Of a stretch of 64,000 nt of DNA, positions 1 to 11,135 are shown piece after piece. The notes under the pieces were generated by a model. The model saw only the letters and a program-made list of their open reading frames with translations. It was not told where the DNA came from and ran no database searches. The translations under genes and the position numbers were made by a program. The DNA is from Sanderia malayensis (lineage: Eukaryota > Cnidaria > Scyphozoa > Semaeostomeae > Pelagiidae): positions 62,001-126,000 of the forward strand of contig RQOL01000936.1 of NCBI GenBank assembly GCA_013076295.1, read 5' to 3'. Within the stretch, counting starts at the first letter, position 1. Every line of letters begins with the position of its first letter.

Positions 1-1
1 A

Positions 2-1435
2 CCATGGGCGATTGCTGACCCCTATGGAATGCCCAGAAAAACAAATAAGGCACAGCTCCTGCAGAAACTTGAGAAAGGAACTTCCCCTGCTGATCAGTAT
101 CCTGAGCATGCTACAAGCATTTACGATGGAATGGCAGTTCTTCAGAAATATCAGCCTCCAAGTGGATCAACACTTCGTACCGTGGCTGAGACTTTGCTTC
201 AGATATGTTCAAGTCAAATCAGTAGAAAGCTCCATATAGTTTTTGATGTGTATCGAGACATATCAATAAAGAATCCCGAGAGATCAAAGAGGAGTTCTGG
301 TAGTGTTGAAGGGGTCAGATACAAGAATATCCTTCCATCATATCCAATCAAGTCTTGGAGGAAATTGTTGTCGATCCAATCAAATAAGACAGAGATTGTG
401 AAATTCCTTGTATCTGAATGGAAAAAGCCAGAGTTCATTGCCAAACTGGAAGGGAAGACAATGTATGTGACAGAAGGAAGCAGGTGCTGGAGAATAACAG
501 CGGACAGTTCTGAGATCGTTCCAGAGTTAGAATGTTCACATGAAGAGGCTGATACTCACATGCTGCTTCATGCAAAATACGCAAATGGCCCTGTGGTCAT
601 TCATGCAGATGACACAGACGTGTTCATATTGCTCCTTGGACACAGCAATGCCCTTTCATACACCTACATGAAGGTAGGAAAAGGCTCCAAGACAGGGATA
701 ATCAACATCGACAAGATTAAGGCAGCAATCACTTCAAAGCTGTACGCACAGATTTCAAGCCAAGAGTTTTGCAGATCGCTAATTGGCATGCATGCATTCA
801 CAGGATGTGATTCCATATCAGCACTAGCAGGCAAAGGAAAGAGTAGAGCTCTGAACTTATTAATGGCCAATAGTGATTACGTAGCAGCTTTCTCAAACCT
901 TGGCAATACATGGATAGTGTCAGCCCATTTACTAAGCAAACTCGAGGAATTTGTTTGCGCATTATATGGAAAGCAACTTCAAAATGTAAACCTTCTCCGC
1001 TACCAGCTATACTGCTCAAAGGGTGGAAAAGTTGAACCAGAAAACTTGCCCCCATGCAAATCAACTCTTGCTTTACATGTAACAAGGGCCAATTATCAGG
1101 CTGGAGTGTGGAGAAGGGCCATTTTCCAACTTCCTGACGTCCCATCTCCCGACAACCATGGCTGGGAGGTCAGTGAGGATTCAATAGCAATCAAATGGCT
1201 AGCTAGCAATCCTGCACCGGATGAAGTGATGGAGCTGTTAAGCTGCCGTTGCAAGAGATTGTGCAAAACTGAATCTTGTTGCTGCTTACAGGCAGGATTG
1301 AAATGCACAGATCTATGTGCTACTGAATGTGATAACATGGATGTGGGAATTTCAGATGAACAATCAAACGAACTTGATCAGAATGCTTATGCGACCACTT
1401 CAGACAGCGATTCTTCGGACTTTGAGGATGATTAA
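2..1435 (+). CDS. PIN/FEN1-like domain protein with Cys-rich tail, 5' partial
   Basis: The frame is open to the left window edge, so the N-terminus is missing; the first ATG at 29 is internal. The central part carries an acidic signature resembling PIN/FEN1-like nucleases: an EEADTHMLLHA stretch, then HADDTDVFILLL, then a FTGCDSISALAGKGK segment. The C-terminus is a cysteine-rich cluster (about residues 410-435, with several CxC and CxxxC pairs) followed by an acidic Ser/Asp tail. I recall this architecture from a large multicopy family in cnidarian, mollusc and fish genomes that is usually left unnamed. The nuclease function is inferred from the acidic motifs. No frameshift is seen in the visible 469 codons, so this copy may be intact. 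It is not clearly part of the LINE or Helentron next to it. Confidence 0.7.
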   Translation, partial: PWAIADPYGMPRKTNKAQLLQKLEKGTSPADQYPEHATSIYDGMAVLQKYQPPSGSTLRTVAETLLQICSSQISRKLHIVFDVYRDISIKNPERSKRSSGSVEGVRYKNILPSYPIKSWRKLLSIQSNKTEIVKFLVSEWKKPEFIAKLEGKTMYVTEGSRCWRITADSSEIVPELECSHEEADTHMLLHAKYANGPVVIHADDTDVFILLLGHSNALSYTYMKVGKGSKTGIINIDKIKAAITSKLYAQISSQEFCRSLIGMHAFTGCDSISALAGKGKSRALNLLMANSDYVAAFSNLGNTWIVSAHLLSKLEEFVCALYGKQLQNVNLLRYQLYCSKGGKVEPENLPPCKSTLALHVTRANYQAGVWRRAIFQLPDVPSPDNHGWEVSEDSIAIKWLASNPAPDEVMELLSCRCKRLCKTESCCCLQAGLKCTDLCATECDNMDVGISDEQSNELDQNAYATTSDSDSSDFEDD

Positions 1436-1951
1436 TTGATAACCAATAACACTATTCCTTTAAAACATTTTAAATTTTGTGTTGAGACAACGCGATGGAC
1501 AATAATATTTTTGTCATGAGACCCCCTGTGAACCCCCAACAGAGGCCTTGCCCCCTTCATAGGAAAAACTTATGTTTAAAAACAAATTTTATCAAAAAGT
1601 TTTTTGAATCTTGAACAAATCTCCGATAAATGTCAAGGATGTTTAGATATTTGCAATACATTTAGGAGAATTTGCATTTTGATCACATATGATATTTGCA
1701 ATTTGAATCAACCCCCGGTTCGTTGCTAAGCTACCATTTTGAAACGTCCATCATAGTTTTTCGTCTTCGGGTAGCAAATACGAGTATTTTAAGATATATT
1801 TCGTTTGTTTCGGCCAAGTGAGTATTAAGATCCTGTCAGCTGACGGACTATATAATGGTTGAAAATCAAGAAGAGGGCTAGTTCATTGAAAGTGTTGTTA
1901 TATTTGTTTAAATTTTTGATCTTTGGAATCAATAAGAAGCAACAGCTAAAT
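1436..1951. other. Gene-free spacer between the PIN-like gene and the LINE
   Basis: AT-rich sequence with no supported ORF. The right part probably holds the 3' untranslated tail of the minus-strand LINE, since the LINE reading ends at about 1952. No poly-A tail or target-site duplication was identified, so the LINE 3' end is not fixed. Confidence 0.5.
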
Positions 1952-4131
1952 CTATTGCAATAACCATTTTTGTAAAAGGTTACAAAACAAAGTTTTGCTT
2001 TTGATTTCTCTTAATTCGAGAGGTAAGCTATTCCAAACTTTTACTCCATTATGTGTAATAAACTTTTTTTGTAATTAGTTCTAACCATTGGAGTTGCAAA
2101 ATGTTTTTTAGTAGCCTGGCGGGTACGATAGTCGTGCCGAGAGGCTGTTTTCTCAAAATATTGGCAAAATATTGAATTCTGATTATTATTGCTAATGTCA
2201 AACATATATTTTGCACATTCTAGATTAAAACTTTCTTCAAAGTTGAGAATACCTAATTGCTTGAAAATTGGTTTGGCGCTAGTAGTACTATTTTTGAATT
2301 TCATTATTCTTAATGCTTTATTGAGATTGCGCTGGATCGTTTTTGTTACAGTTGAGGCTGCGCAGCCCCAATTAATCAAAGCAAAATTCACATGAGGAGC
2401 AATGAAGGCAAAATAAAGGCTGTGCAAAATTTGATCTGGGACAAAGTGTCTAATTTTTGCAAGGATACCAATACCTTTAGATATTTTTATATTTATATGT
2501 TTAGTATGCTGTTTCCAATTTAAATGTTTATCCAATATTACTCCCAGGTACTTGATCCAGTCTTTTTGCACTATAGTTTTGTTATTCATAGATGGATAGG
2601 GTAGCTTTTTCTGAGGTGGTGAAGTTATTAAAAAATTTGATTTGTCAACATTCAAGGTTAATTTGTTAGCGATTAACCAATTAGATACTTTGCAAAGTTC
2701 ATTATTAACTACGCTTTCGATACAGATCAAATTTTCATGAGAGTAAAAGATACTTGTATCACCAGCAAATAAATGAAATTTTAGAAGGTCCGATGCAAAG
2801 GGCATATCATTGATATATAACAGAAAGAGTAGAGGTCCAAGTACACTTCCTTGAGAAACTCCATTAGTAATATTACCAGAGCCAGACAGTGCACCATTTA
2901 TAGAAACTTTTTGTGTCCTCTCGGTTAAATACGACTTGAAGCAGAGAAGTGGGGTGCCTCTAACACCATAATATTCTAATTTATCTAATAGGATACCTTG
3001 ATTAACGGTATCAAAAGCTTTTGCAAGAACTAAGAAAATACAGCATGCAAATTTCTTATCTTCAATAGCATTTACAAGTTGATTGTACAAATCTAAGATC
3101 GCCAATGAAGTAGATTTGTATTTTTGAAAACCAAATTGGTGTTCAAAGATGATGTTATGCTTGACAAGAAAATTCGTCAATCTAATGTGCATCAATTTTT
3201 CCAAGATTTTATTAAAAATAGGCAAAAGTGAAATAGGGCGATAGTTCGAAACATCACTCCTTGACTTCGCTTTAAAAATTGGAATCACTTTTGCGTACTT
3301 TAACATCGAAGGGAAATGGCCTAATTGAAAAGACTCGTTTATAAGGTTAGTCAGCGGGGTAGTTAGGACATCATTTACACATTTAACCAACTTAACTGGA
3401 ATGTGATAAGCATCTGGAGCTTTATTTTCATTTAGGTTTGATAGCTGGGTACGTACTTCTGCACTTGTGACAGGTGCAATAAAAAAGGATTCACTGTTCT
3501 TGCTTTTCAAATAATCTGTGAAATGATTATCTGCATTTCCCAGCTTATCGACAAGGTTCTGTGCAATGCTAGTAAAAAAGTTGTTAAAAACATTTGCGAT
3601 TTCATTAGGATCTGAGACAGAATTACCGTTTACGTTTAGAGTGTATTCTTGAGAATATTTTGTCTTTTTTCTATTTAAAAGATTATTTAACCCTGACCAA
3701 ATTTTTTTTGAATCATTTTTAAAAGTTTCAAAATAAGTTAAGTGATATAATTTTTTACTAAGTCTTATAACATGATTTAAGGTATTTCTGTAGTTTTTAT
3801 AGCGTTGAAACCAGAAATCATCTTTAGTCTTTATGTATTTCTTATATAATTTATTTTTTGACGATATAGATTTTAATACTCCGTTAGTTATCCAGGGTTT
3901 TAATTCTTGTTTTCTTGGACGCTTAGTTTTCAATTTAAGGGGTGCATGTTTATTTATAACATTCAGCACACTTGATTGAAATAGTTCATATTTATTATGT
4001 AGATCAGTAGCGTTGTTTAAAATAATATCAAAATCTTTTTGTTTTAAATCGTTTTGATATTTTTCAAGGGAAAATGCTCGGTAATCTCTAATCAAACTTT
4101 GATTTATATTCTTCTTGGTTACCTTAGTCAT
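1952..4131 (-). pseudogene. LINE reverse transcriptase, catalytically dead copy
   Basis: The frame from 4131 to 2041 encodes 696 residues with the RT core in order: a YRPISLLP motif, FGFQKYKST, a KAFDTVNQ block, a GVSQGSVLGPLLFLLYINDM block and the palm motif. Two essential aspartates are lost. The FxDxxKAFD box (near 3009-3040) reads FLVLAKAFD, so Asp is Val. The FADD box (near 2751-2772) reads FAGD. Upstream of the RT core is a spacer with basic residues joining it to the endonuclease. At 2041 the frame stops, but the homologous tail (an HNGVKVWNSLP block typical of LINE RT C-termini) continues in another frame to about 1952, so one more frameshift is present. RT identity is certain; the CR1/L2 assignment is by family resemblance. 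Confidence 0.9.
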
Positions 4132-4759
4132 ATGCTACAATTGAAAAGTTAGGCAGATGGTCAGATAAATTATCCACAAGGTTACCACTTATAGTATTAA
4201 GATCAATAGAGTTTATAAAAATATTATCAATTAAACTGGGACAGGAAGAGGCATTTATACGGGTAGGGTGAGTAATCAAAGGTTTATAAAAATTGGCTAA
4301 CATAAGATTTAAAAAGGATTCAACACTCGGATTTGTATCATGTTTCAACAAGTCAAGATTAAAATCACCAGACAAAAGAACTAACTTATATTCACGGTTA
4401 ATTTCATTGAATATAGTCTGGAGATAATCTAGAAACGGGGTAGAGTCTTTACGAGGGTGATTATATATTACACCGATAATTATATTTTTACCACTTATGT
4501 TTGTTATTTCAACCCAAAGAGCTTCGAATTCACAGTTTTGTTCATGTAGAGATTTAGTAAGGTCATCTCAAGGGATAAATGAGAAAGAGTTTTTCAAATA
4601 AAGACCACAGCCACCCTTTCTGTTGTTCCCTTTTAAGCCAATGTAGTCATGGTAACTTTCAATTTTAAGCCTTTTTATATCATTATCATTATTATTCGTA
4701 TGCCAAGTTTCACTTAGAGCTATTATATCAAAGTTATAATCCAGGTTGCTTAGTAGCAT
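4124..4759 (-). pseudogene. LINE endonuclease (exonuclease-endonuclease-phosphatase fold), broken
   Basis: Two fragments in different frames make one EEP domain. The upstream piece (4759-4568) has the ALSETW motif with the metal-binding Glu and a GGCGLY segment. The downstream piece (4375-4124) has GDFNLDLL, the TRIN segment and a C-terminal SDHLP motif with the catalytic Asp-His. The 190 bases between them contain stops in all relevant frames. Such domains nick target DNA for LINE insertion. This one lies just upstream of the RT and overlaps its start by 8 bases. Confidence 0.82.
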
Positions 4760-4944
4760 TTGAAGGTTTTCATGAATTTTAGAAATTGAACATATGTTAC
4801 TATGCAGAATTCCTATGTTGTCATTAACTTTAAAGTTAGGTTTACTACATAACTTATGGAAATCATTATTATCGTAGTATTTGAAATAAGAAGAATAATC
4901 AAAGTTGCTATCAAGATCGTTGTTATGGAGACCGTTCCTCTCAT

Positions 4945-5448
4945 TCAGCGAGATTTAATAATATTATTGAATGGAAATTCCGAACACAGGTCTTGTCTAC
5001 AGGTTGAACATTCCCACGCATTTAAGTGACTCATGATATTGTTTATACAAAAAGTGTTGAGTTGAGCGCATTTCTGATGGATGAGATGTTTACAGTGACC
5101 ACAGGGTATCAAGCTTTTTGCGACACGAACACCTTTTTTGCAAACAGAACAAAGTTTATCATATCCTGTTTTTGGGTTAATAATTGAATACCAGTTTGAC
5201 ACAGACTTTTGACTGGGCGAGTCTAGTTCCTTAAGCAAACGAACATCAGTTAGCCTATGAAACGGAAAAACAATTTTAACACAATAACGGCAAAACCATA
5301 AACTAGTGTTGTCAGAAAGAGAATCAAACTCATCTTTGTTAAGACCTGAACATTTCAAGTGCAGCCAAAAATGGCATGAATCACAACAAATTGAATTTTG
5401 GTTATCCCATGCTCTTTTTTCGCATTTAGGACAAATTGGTTCAGGCAT
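4945..5448 (-). CDS. LINE-encoded PHD-finger protein
   Basis: The 167-residue ORF begins MPEPICPKCEKR and carries a PHD-type zinc finger in the first 60 residues (CPKC ... CCDSC ... WLHLKCSGL ... WFCRYC), the Cys4-His-Cys3 pattern. A second Cys/His cluster follows at about residues 95-150 (CSVCKKG, CGHCKHLIHQKC, CSTC), so it probably has two PHD/RING-like fingers. LINEs of the CR1/L2 group often carry such fingers in the protein before the endonuclease. The ORF ends about 190 bases before the endonuclease fragment and may once have been continuous with it. Confidence 0.75.
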   Translation of the reverse strand: MPEPICPKCEKRAWDNQNSICCDSCHFWLHLKCSGLNKDEFDSLSDNTSLWFCRYCVKIVFPFHRLTDVRLLKELDSPSQKSVSNWYSIINPKTGYDKLCSVCKKGVRVAKSLIPCGHCKHLIHQKCAQLNTFCINNIMSHLNAWECSTCRQDLCSEFPFNNIIKSR

Positions 5449-5544
5449 GGTTGTTAAGGGGTAGGGATGGTCTTAAAAATAAAATAAAAAATTTGTAAGA
5501 TTTGCGAGTTAAAAAAAAAAATAATAAGCATAAAGAGTAAAGCG

Positions 5545-5943
5545 TTAATGGAGTTTATCCAAGTCACCTGGAAAGTTTATCTTGAGTACAGGAGCAGACT
5601 CGTCTTTTCTGATATAAATTACGCCATTTCTCGTCCAGACAAACTTGAAATCCAATTCTCTTTTTTTGATTTTTGTAAGCCGGAGTAAATTTTTGATTCT
5701 ACTTGTAAAACTTTCATTTATGAAAATCTTACCATCGTTTTCACTACCAGCTCTAGAAACTTCGCACCCAACATCTGAAATTCTGAGCTTCTTCCCCAAT
5801 TGCTTTGCATCTTTCAACATCAGGGCCTCTTTTATCTTTCGAGAGTTGAATTTCGCAATGATAGCGGCATTTTCTTTTGGTAAGATACGATGGCACGCTT
5901 CGATGTCAGAATAAATTCTGTATAAAGCAGTTGCCCTGTTCAT
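5545..5943 (-). CDS. LINE ORF1-like basic protein
   Basis: A 132-residue ORF rich in Lys/Arg, beginning MNRATALYRIYSDIEACHR. The middle (NAAIIAKFNSRKIKEALM) and the C-terminal stretch ending in a basic-to-acidic tail resemble the C-terminal half of invertebrate LINE ORF1 proteins, which have an RRM-like or coiled-coil nucleic-acid-binding role. It is probably only the C-terminal part. It precedes the PHD ORF on the same strand with a 96-bp gap, which fits LINE order. Confidence 0.6.
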   Translation of the reverse strand: MNRATALYRIYSDIEACHRILPKENAAIIAKFNSRKIKEALMLKDAKQLGKKLRISDVGCEVSRAGSENDGKIFINESFTSRIKNLLRLTKIKKRELDFKFVWTRNGVIYIRKDESAPVLKINFPGDLDKLH

Positions 5944-6384
5944 AAACAGAAGCTAAGAAAGCTTAAAACTTTAGATCAAAGTAACAAAGGCAAAAAATTT
6001 GAAATTAGTAAACAAATATGAGATGAAAAAGACTATGAACAATGATTTCAAAGAAAAAACATTTCACAGACAATTATTGTGTCTGTAACATTTGCTATGA
6101 CTTCAGAAGCAGTTTTTACCTTCTGGTTGCACTGCCATTCTGTGTATTTATCATTAAAGTGTTATTTATCATTTTTCTGCATCAGAATTCACCCTCAAAT
6201 AGCCAATAATAATTATCATTGTGTGAAGGAAACATTATTTGTTTATAATATGGAGGAATCTAATTCTCTTGTTAGCAGCAACTTCATATTTCATCCAATA
6301 TCATGAGAGTTGCAAACTTTCTTATGTGGTAGTTTGAATATTCCATTGCTGATACATCATAAAAAAAGTATTGTGAAAAATCCG
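5944..6384. other. Spacer between LINE and Helentron
   Basis: AT-rich. It includes a short plus-strand ORF (6079-6306) with no recognised features. The 5' end of the Helentron should be here or further left, but Helentron ends lack strong motifs and none could be assigned. Confidence 0.4.
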
Positions 6385-8777
6385 GGCGAACCTTATCGTG
6401 TCTATAAAATATTGGGTGATGGCAATTGTTTTTTCGTGCTTTGTCATATGCAATTTCTAGGACACAGAGGTATCATGGATTAGTGAGAAATAGAATCACT
6501 TCACACATGAGAAATACAGAGGCTTATTTATATCCTCACATTTTATCGACTGCAGAAGAGTACCTCAAGAACAGCAATATGTGTGCTGATAAGACCTGGG
6601 GTACAGACATTGAAATAATTACTGCTGCATCATTGTTGCATTCAGACATTTATATATATGCAAAATGTGGCAATTCATTTGGTTGGTCCAGGTTTTCAAG
6701 CCAAGGAAATAGTTCTTTACCTTTACAACCCAAAGAAGCAATTTACATTCATAATATCAGTGGCCTACATTATGATATAATACTTGACGTCAAAGATGAA
6801 TGTAGCTCAATAACTGAGACAGTCAACGCATGCAATACTACAAACATTTCTGGGAAGATTTCTACTGTTACTGAATGTATGGAGGTCTTAAAGAAGAGAC
6901 TTGAATCAGTTGGCCTTGAAGCAGTTGATGTTGGTGGTGATGGAAATTGTTTTTTTAAGGCAGTGTCGCATCAGCTTTTTTCAGATGCAGATTTTCACAA
7001 ACTTGTTCGCTCACTCGCAGTGAAGTACATATTAGATAATCCTGAAAACTTCATTGATAAAATTTCAGACTCTTCTTTTCAAGCATACATTGATAACATG
7101 TCAAAGCGAGGAACTTGGTGTGACCATATTATCATCCAAGCTGTCTCAAATGCCTTTTCCTGTCAAATAACAATTACAGAAACAGCAAAAACATTTTCCA
7201 AATATACAATGATTGTGCCAGCCAATGCAATCGCTGCAAAATTTCAAATCTGCTTGGGTCATTTAGAAGAATTTCATTATGTATCAACACAGAAAGTTCT
7301 TGACAGAAATACGAAGTTTGATCTTAAAAGGAGATATATATTGGATGAAGATGACAAACTTGATGGTATTAAAAATAGGAGACTGAGAAACTGTGAATAT
7401 ATGCGTCTCAAACGACAAGACTTAGATTTTAAGGAAAAGGAGAAACAGGCTGAGAAGCTCAGCTACCACAATAACAATAAAATTAATTCAACAAATATAT
7501 TAAGGAGGAAATTAGTTAAAAAGTGGAAAGCAGTTTCACTTTCTAAATCAATGCAGACAAGTGATTGCAGGGAGAAGCCAGAGAATGAGCATATAAATAA
7601 TGAAAACATTATTTATGATGATCTTATCAACTCTTTTCACAATATGGTAATGTCTGGTCCTGAATATGTATGTACATGTTGTGACCAATTGTGGTTTAGG
7701 TGTTCTGTAGTGTCCTGCATCTGTGACAGTTATAACTTGTGTGATGAAAAGGTGAGGGAATTGTGTTTGACTGGGTTTAAAAGTGTGTCCAACCATGAAT
7801 GGATATGTAGCACCTGTGATAAGTCTTTACTTCATGGAAATATGCCAGTCTGCTCAAAGGCAAATCTTATTGGATTTCCAGAAAGACCAGCATGTTTAGA
7901 CTTGACGCTTTTGGAGGAACGGCTAGTTTCACCACGAATCCCTTTCATGCAAATAAGGGAGCTACCTAGGGGTGGACAGTTAAGCATACATGGAAGTGTA
8001 GTAAATGTTCCTGCAGATGTTATTTCCAGCATAAGTAAACTGCCGAGGGTTTTTTCAGAGTCACAGACAATACCTGTTCAACTCAAAAGAAGGCTGTCCT
8101 ACAAGTATTATTATTGTTTTGAAAATATCAGACCAAGAAACGTTCTAGAAGCTGCAGAATACTTGACAAAAAACAATATTCTTTTTAAAAATGAGGGTGT
8201 CACTGTTGACAATAACTGGACAGAACAAATTGATTCTGAGATAAACAGCACTGAATGGAGGGAATTCACTCAGTATAGTTGTGACACGGTTGATACACAG
8301 CGGTCTATTCCAGTTGAGGAGGAATGCACCAGTCATCTCATTGAAGTTGATCCATGGAATGAAGAAGATCCCCAACCATCTGGAGTTACCGATACCTTAT
8401 TGCAAATGGAAGATGTTTCTGAAATGGTAGAACAATTGATCAGTGTTGCACCAGGTGAAGGGAATAGGCCATTGGGACTATTTCAAGATCAAGATTCAGA
8501 ATACCTCTGTTTCCCAACTCTATTTTGTGGATTGAGAAGACCTACATATCAGCTCCCTATCCATTACAGTACATTATGCAAATGGGAATTACGCAACAGG
8601 GACAGACGGGTTGCATGTTCTGTGCCAAATATGTTTTTCAAGCTCAAGAAGCTTCAAATTAAGAGAATCCAAGATACTGCTCAAATTGCACTGAGGAAAT
8701 GTAAAACCCAAGGAAGGACATATACAGCAGGTGAATTGAAGAGTTCTACTTTCACCAAGGAATCTCATATCAATTGA
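6385..8777 (+). pseudogene. Helentron N-terminal part: tandem OTU domains plus DUF6570-like region
   Basis: The main frame (6426-8777, no ATG start) holds two OTU-type cysteine protease-like domains. The first has its catalytic loop GDGNC encoded just upstream in another frame (about 6415-6430); a one-base change in the T-run at 6428-6434 shifts it out of frame with FFRALSYAIS. Its catalytic His region is LHYDIILDV near residue 115. The second is in frame, with GGDGNCFFKAVSH near residue 172 and EEFHYVS near residue 275. A Cys-rich region with CTCC, CICD and CSTC pairs follows at about residues 410-470, then a segment (RPACLDLTLLEERLVSPRIPF) typical of Helitron DUF6570 regions. The frame stops at 8777, where the homologous reading moves to the next frame at about 8755-8770. 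OTU domains remove ubiquitin in cells; their role in transposition is unknown. Confidence 0.82.
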
Positions 8778-10640
8778 CGAAGGATTTCGAGTGTTACGGA
8801 GCCTTAGGGGATCACCAATATATTTTGAGAGATGCAGGAAAGATCTTTTTGCCATGATAAGACAGTTAGGAAATGCAACCTGGTTTCTCTCATTATCTGC
8901 TGCTGAAACAAGGTGGAAACATTTGCTGAGAGTGTTAGGGAAAATAGTGCACAGCCATGCATACTCAGATGATGAAATTGATGTGATGTCATGGCAAGAA
9001 AAGTCTTAGTTGATCCAGAACGACCCTGTAACATGTGCAAGAATGTTTGACCACATGGTACAGACACTTATTTACAAATTTCTTAAAAGCAATCATTTAC
9101 CTTTAGGTCTTGTTGAAGATTTCTTCTACAGGGTAGAATTCCAGCAAGGTGGCTCACCACACATCCATGCATTACTTTGGGTAAAGGGTGCACCGTTTGT
9201 AAAGGGTGCAGAGTTTGTTGATGAGTACCTTTCATGTGCTAAAGATACTCCTTATCAACAAGGCAAAGATCTTGTAAATTTGCAAACACACAGGCATGCT
9301 AAGACTTGCAAGAAAAATAATCAAAATCTATGCAGATTTAACTACCCATTGCCCCCACTGCCAGTTACTATGGTTTTAGAGCCTTTGGAGCATGCAAGTT
9401 TGGATTCCAAAAGCATCAAAGCAATGGAGTGCAACAGTACAAAAATTCAAGTTTTGCTTGAGGAGATGAAATATGGGGATAACATCACTTTCTCTGAGTT
9501 TTTGCAAGTTCTTGATATTTCACTGGATGATTATATACAGGCACTCAGATATCGATTGAAAAGAGCTAAAATATTCTTAAAACGGACACCCAATGAGATA
9601 AGAGTAAACAGCTATAATTCTAACCTACTTGCTGCATGGCAAGCAAACATGGATATTCAATTTGTCTTGGACCCATATTCATGTGCCATATACATTTTGT
9701 CATATATTTCGAAGGGTCAAAGAGGAATGAGCAAGCTTTTAGAGCAGCCTAACAAGGAGCCACAATCGCCATTTGGAGAAAATATCCAGAGGCAAGTTAA
9801 ACATATTGGCAATAAGTTTCTAAATGCTGTAGAAATTAGTGCCCAAGAAGCCGTCTACCTCATCATGCAAATTCCCTTAAAGCGATCTTCCTGTGCAGCT
9901 CAATTTATAAGCACAGGCCATCCTAGTGAACGATGCTTTTTGTTAAAAAGTATGGAAAAGTTGAATGATTTACCAGACGATTCAACTCAAATAGAAACAG
10001 ATAACATTCTAAAAAAGTATGCTAGACGACCTAAAAAACTAGAGAATTTATGTTTGGCTGATTTTGTAGCATGGTATGAGGTGCAAAAAGAGTGTAAATC
10101 TGTTGATAATAAAGTTGATTTGTCATACTATCTTCCTGAAGATGAATTAAATGACAACTGTGATGATGAGGTCATGCTAGACTGTGAAACTGGAAATGAG
10201 AAAATCTCACTGCCAAGTTGTTTTAGATTAGTTAAACGAAAGAAAATGAAAGTGATAAGGTCTGTCAGGTACAATAAGGAGAAAGATCCAGAGAACTTCT
10301 ACAGAGAGAAATTAATGCTTTATATGCCTTGGCGAAATGAAATGAACGACTTGATTGGGAAGTGTCACACATTTGAAGAGAGATACATAAATGTCCAAGA
10401 AATTGTGCAGCAAAATTCCGTTCCCTAAGAAAATAATGCAGATACCCTTGACAAAGTCATTGAAGACTTTTTATATGATGATATTCAAAACTACACAACT
10501 ATTGCCCCAAATACTGAGCACATTGAAGAACAGGATTATGCATGTGGCTCAAATGATAGTAAGTTTCATGGATGTTTTCAGCCTGCAGAAGCAAGTCACC
10601 AAAACTATGATTTGATACATGATATGGGAACTTACCCTTT
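8767..10640 (+). pseudogene. Helentron Rep (HUH endonuclease) with in-frame stop
   Basis: The Helitron-like N region (FRVLRSLRGSPIYFERCRKDL) starts at about 8767. An in-frame TAG at 9007-9009 interrupts it; the same frame then continues from 9010 to 10,428. The HUH metal-binding motif is HIH in [10 protein letters not shown] (9158-9166). The two catalytic tyrosines are at 9691-9693 and 9703-9705 in [10 protein letters not shown] cysteine cluster ([16 protein letters not shown]) follows the HUH motif as in other Helitron Reps. After 10,428 the reading continues in another frame as an acidic linker until 10,641, where the Ngaro-like element is inserted. Rep would nick and join single strands during rolling-circle transposition. 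Confidence 0.85.
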
Positions 10641-10641
10641 G

Positions 10642-10945
10642 ATGCTGGTTAGTCCAAAAATTAAGCAGGGTTAATGTGCGAAAGATAATTGCCTATTGCG
10701 TGGCTGTCAATATACTGTATCTACTTGCCAAGTCGGAGGCAAGCTGCCATACACAGCTCATCAACATACCGGTGAGACCTGGGGGCCCATTAGAACTGTC
10801 ACTTATCAGTCTCGTGCGGCTTGTTTGACGAACGGCGCACATGCGCAGAAAGTATTATTAGAATACACCCTAAGGCATATAGTCGTGCGTTAAGTAACCT
10901 GTTCAATCATTGTTCGCTGGAGCTCATAGCAATAGCATAATTTCT
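10642..10945 (+). repeat. Split direct repeat A1 of the Ngaro-like element
   Basis: 304 bp, nearly identical to A2 at 16,006-16,309 (a handful of substitutions such as C/T changes near 10,730 and 10,770). It forms the left end of the element. Short ORFs inside it (10,696-10,893) occur only because of the repeat. Confidence 0.92.
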
Positions 10946-11135
10946 TTGAAGTGCGTGTTTTTTACTGTTTTCGATTGATCGTTATTCGAGTTGAAGTTTG
11001 AAGTCGCTGGTTCAGTTACAAGTGGATTATTCCGGAGATACTTGCCTACGGGAAGTTCGTTGCAAAGACCAGAGACCGATCAGAAAGAAATTTGTGTGAG
11101 ACCGTTCTTTACTGTTTTATTCGTATTTAACTCAA

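Larger units (their letters stand above)
1952..5943 (-). mobile_element. Non-LTR retrotransposon (LINE, CR1/L2/jockey supergroup), degraded
   Basis: On the minus strand the order is a basic ORF1-like protein (5943-5545), a PHD-finger ORF (5448-4945), fragments of an apurinic-type endonuclease (4759-4124) and reverse transcriptase (4131 to about 1952). This order and the PHD finger fit CR1/L2-like LINEs of invertebrates. Frameshifts separate the endonuclease pieces and the RT tail, and two RT catalytic positions are changed, so the copy is not autonomous. Element ends are not defined. Confidence 0.85.

Noticed and set aside
10696..10893. 65-codon ORF present twice (also 16,060-16,257)
   Set aside because: It lies wholly within split repeats A1 and A2 and has no recognisable features.
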